From a virus: a DNA stretch of 52,772 bases. The DNA is taken from positions 1 through 52,772 of the IMG/VR virus record IMGVR_UViG_3300020470_000014. One strand, 5' to 3'. Of this stretch, positions 51,560-52,772 are shown piece after piece. A program made the position numbers and the translations under genes. The notes under the pieces were generated by a model. It did not search any database. It saw nothing but the letters and a program-made list of their open reading frames with translations, and was not told where the DNA came from. Every line of letters begins with the position of its first letter. Positions within the stretch are counted from its first letter, which is position 1.

Positions 51560-51805
51560 AACATGATGTGGATTGTCACGTTTTGTGATATACTCCAACT
51601 CATGATAAGTTGATGTATAACAAAGCAATAGGCAATGTGTCATACAATGCTTATCATTTTTCGAATACTCACAATTAGGTTTAGGTTTAACTCCTATCTC
51701 AATAGTAATATAATCATCGCATTTAAAATACACCCATCCTTTATGAACCAGTCCCATTTCAGTTGTCCAAATGACATAATCATTGACCTTGGGTTCATAA
51801 GGCAT
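51506..51805 (-). CDS. Conserved cyanophage protein (99 aa)
   Basis: MPYEPKVNDYVIWTTEMGLV is followed by HKGWVYFKCDDYITIEIGVK and H-C-L-L-L-C-Y, then Y-H-E-L-E-Y. I recognise this as a family common in cyanomyoviruses, a small beta-barrel-like domain of unknown function. Its C-terminal tail (VPVPEVSTKPAELVKSV) is encoded by promoter J. It starts directly after the ligase-like gene's stop. Confidence 0.85.
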   Translation of the reverse strand: MPYEPKVNDYVIWTTEMGLVHKGWVYFKCDDYITIEIGVKPKPNCEYSKNDKHCMTHCLLLCYTSTYHELEYITKRDNPHHVVPVPEVSTKPAELVKSV

Positions 51806-52735
51806 TTACTTACTCCAGTTTTTAACGGCGTTGAAATTATTATAGGAGAAAATCTCCCTTTTTACCAATTTATATGTTCCAAATGTGTTGGTCATAACAT
51901 ACCCCTCATGTTCACAGGGTTTATCGCCAATGTAACAGTCAACATCTTCATAATCTGTAACTCCATCCATGAGCAACTCTTTGATTTCGATGATAAGTTT
52001 ATAGAGGTGAAAGAGATTAACGTCTAATCCTGTTTCTTGTGCCAACTGGGATGGCACTAGGTCTTTACCCGAACGAATATATGAATTAATCACTTGTTTA
52101 ACATAAGCACCGATCTTTTCATCAGTAAATGAAGTGAATCGAATCAATACTCTTGCCATACCAATAAGCAAACCGATCTTATTCTTTCTAGTCTTGATCT
52201 TTGCCTTAGTATCAAGGAATCGAACAGTATCCGATTGCATAACATTGTCATCCTCATCGAATGACATAAACTTGGCATTCATAGTTTTCATGCTGTTACC
52301 AAAATACTCAGTATGTGCAGCAAATACTATATCTTGAGTAGGAGCAAACAAAAACTTATATGTTATGGTGTTTGGTGTGTACTCATCATAACCACCATAA
52401 CCAATAAAATCACCCTGAAAAACACCGTCTTTATGCGGTAGTTTATCAAGACACATGTGAAGTATGGAAGCAACAGCAGGTGTAGCACCGTGATTGTCTT
52501 CTATATCTCTGTGAGTATAATTGATCTTTACCTTAACTTTATTGAATACACTCTTAGTCCCAACAAAAAACCTACCACATTCAGGGTTAATACCCCATAC
52601 AATAGCAGGTGCTCCATCATATTTTACTGTTAGACTACTATTTTTATCAGCAAACCACTTAAGAACGTTGATAGCACCAGTTCTACCCTGATTTAGTATA
52701 GAATCCTCGGGGTGCTCAAGATGGGTGTTTTTCAT
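51806..52735 (-). CDS. Ligase-like nucleotidyltransferase-fold protein (309 aa; DUF6267-like)
   Basis: The chosen start is MKNTHLEHPEDSILNQGRTG. Motif I of covalent nucleotidyltransferases is seen at SSLTVKYDGAPAIVWG (K38-x-D40-G41), with K38 as the would-be adenylated lysine. A GVFQGDFIGYG segment (104-114) sits where motif III is expected. EHEGYVM (E277-G278) matches motif IV, and TYKLVKR (K289/K292) matches motif V. Order and polarity fit the ATP-dependent DNA/RNA ligase superfamily. The I-to-IV distance (239 residues) is longer than in T4 Rnl2 as I recall it. I recall this family as DUF6267 in cyanophages. Ligase, capping or AMP-transfer activity is inferred. Confidence 0.8.
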   Translation of the reverse strand: MKNTHLEHPEDSILNQGRTGAINVLKWFADKNSSLTVKYDGAPAIVWGINPECGRFFVGTKSVFNKVKVKINYTHRDIEDNHGATPAVASILHMCLDKLPHKDGVFQGDFIGYGGYDEYTPNTITYKFLFAPTQDIVFAAHTEYFGNSMKTMNAKFMSFDEDDNVMQSDTVRFLDTKAKIKTRKNKIGLLIGMARVLIRFTSFTDEKIGAYVKQVINSYIRSGKDLVPSQLAQETGLDVNLFHLYKLIIEIKELLMDGVTDYEDVDCYIGDKPCEHEGYVMTNTFGTYKLVKREIFSYNNFNAVKNWSK

Positions 52736-52758
52736 AGTTATATAATAAACTATGAAAA
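52729..52758. repeat. 11-bp perfect inverted repeat over the start codon of the ligase-like gene
   Basis: TTTTCATAGTT and AACTATGAAAA flank eight bases (ATATAATA). The ATG of the ligase-like gene is in one arm and a TATTAT/TATATAA box in the loop. It may act as an operator, or as an RNA hairpin hiding the start codon. Confidence 0.7.
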
Positions 52759-52772
52759 CCCACAAATCAAGC

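Overview
The window looks like part of an AT-rich genome of a T4-like myovirus of marine cyanobacteria (cyanomyovirus). The evidence is the baseplate order gp25, gp6, a giant gp7-like protein and gp8, each recognisable from sequence. Supporting evidence comes from TATAAATA late promoters, very large repeat-rich virion proteins, and a dense block of tiny overlapping genes. All supported genes lie on the minus strand, so transcription runs from right to left. The host species cannot be read from the sequence.

Region 1 (about 1-39.1 kb) is the late virion module. Read in transcription order it holds small proteins, gp25 (37.6-38.0 kb), gp6 (35.7-37.6), a 3,059-residue gp7-like wedge protein (26.5-35.7), a 339-residue fibre-like protein, and a 2,492-residue protein with repeats and a predicted beta-propeller. 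Then come gp8 (16.4-18.0), a 2,503-residue DUF4815-like protein, and a run of smaller virion and fibre proteins. These include a 1,493-residue repeat protein, a protein with an Mtd-type N-terminus, and a protein with carbohydrate-binding-like modules that runs off the left edge. Genes are tightly packed with TAATG junctions or gaps of a few bases, and T4-type late promoter motifs precede several of them. One strong intrinsic terminator lies at 6.5 kb.

Region 2 (about 39.1-41.6 kb) is a transition zone. It has a GT-A-like glycosyltransferase, several genes of about 50 codons, and a 288-bp stretch with stem-loops but no convincing gene.

Region 3 (41.6-51.6 kb) carries about 40 small hypothetical genes, many too short for ordinary gene calling, in about 14 transcription units. 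The most notable signal in the window is here. The units start with a -10 hexamer, usually TATAAT, and no recognisable -35 box. An upstream element, GTGaCA, nine bases, then GTGnCAC (or GTGTCCAC), sits a nearly constant 51-53 bp upstream. Eleven copies are clear, and three (J, M, T) are weaker in the element or the -10. The element often abuts or overlaps the stop codon of the preceding gene. This looks like a coordinated phage regulon using an activator-dependent promoter class. Two leaders also begin with a 5'-terminal stem.

Region 4 (51.5-52.7 kb) holds a conserved small protein and a 309-residue protein with ligase-type nucleotidyltransferase motifs (KYDG, EGYV, KLVK). Its start codon lies inside an 11-bp inverted repeat.

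Family assignments rest on motif recognition from memory. No database search was possible.
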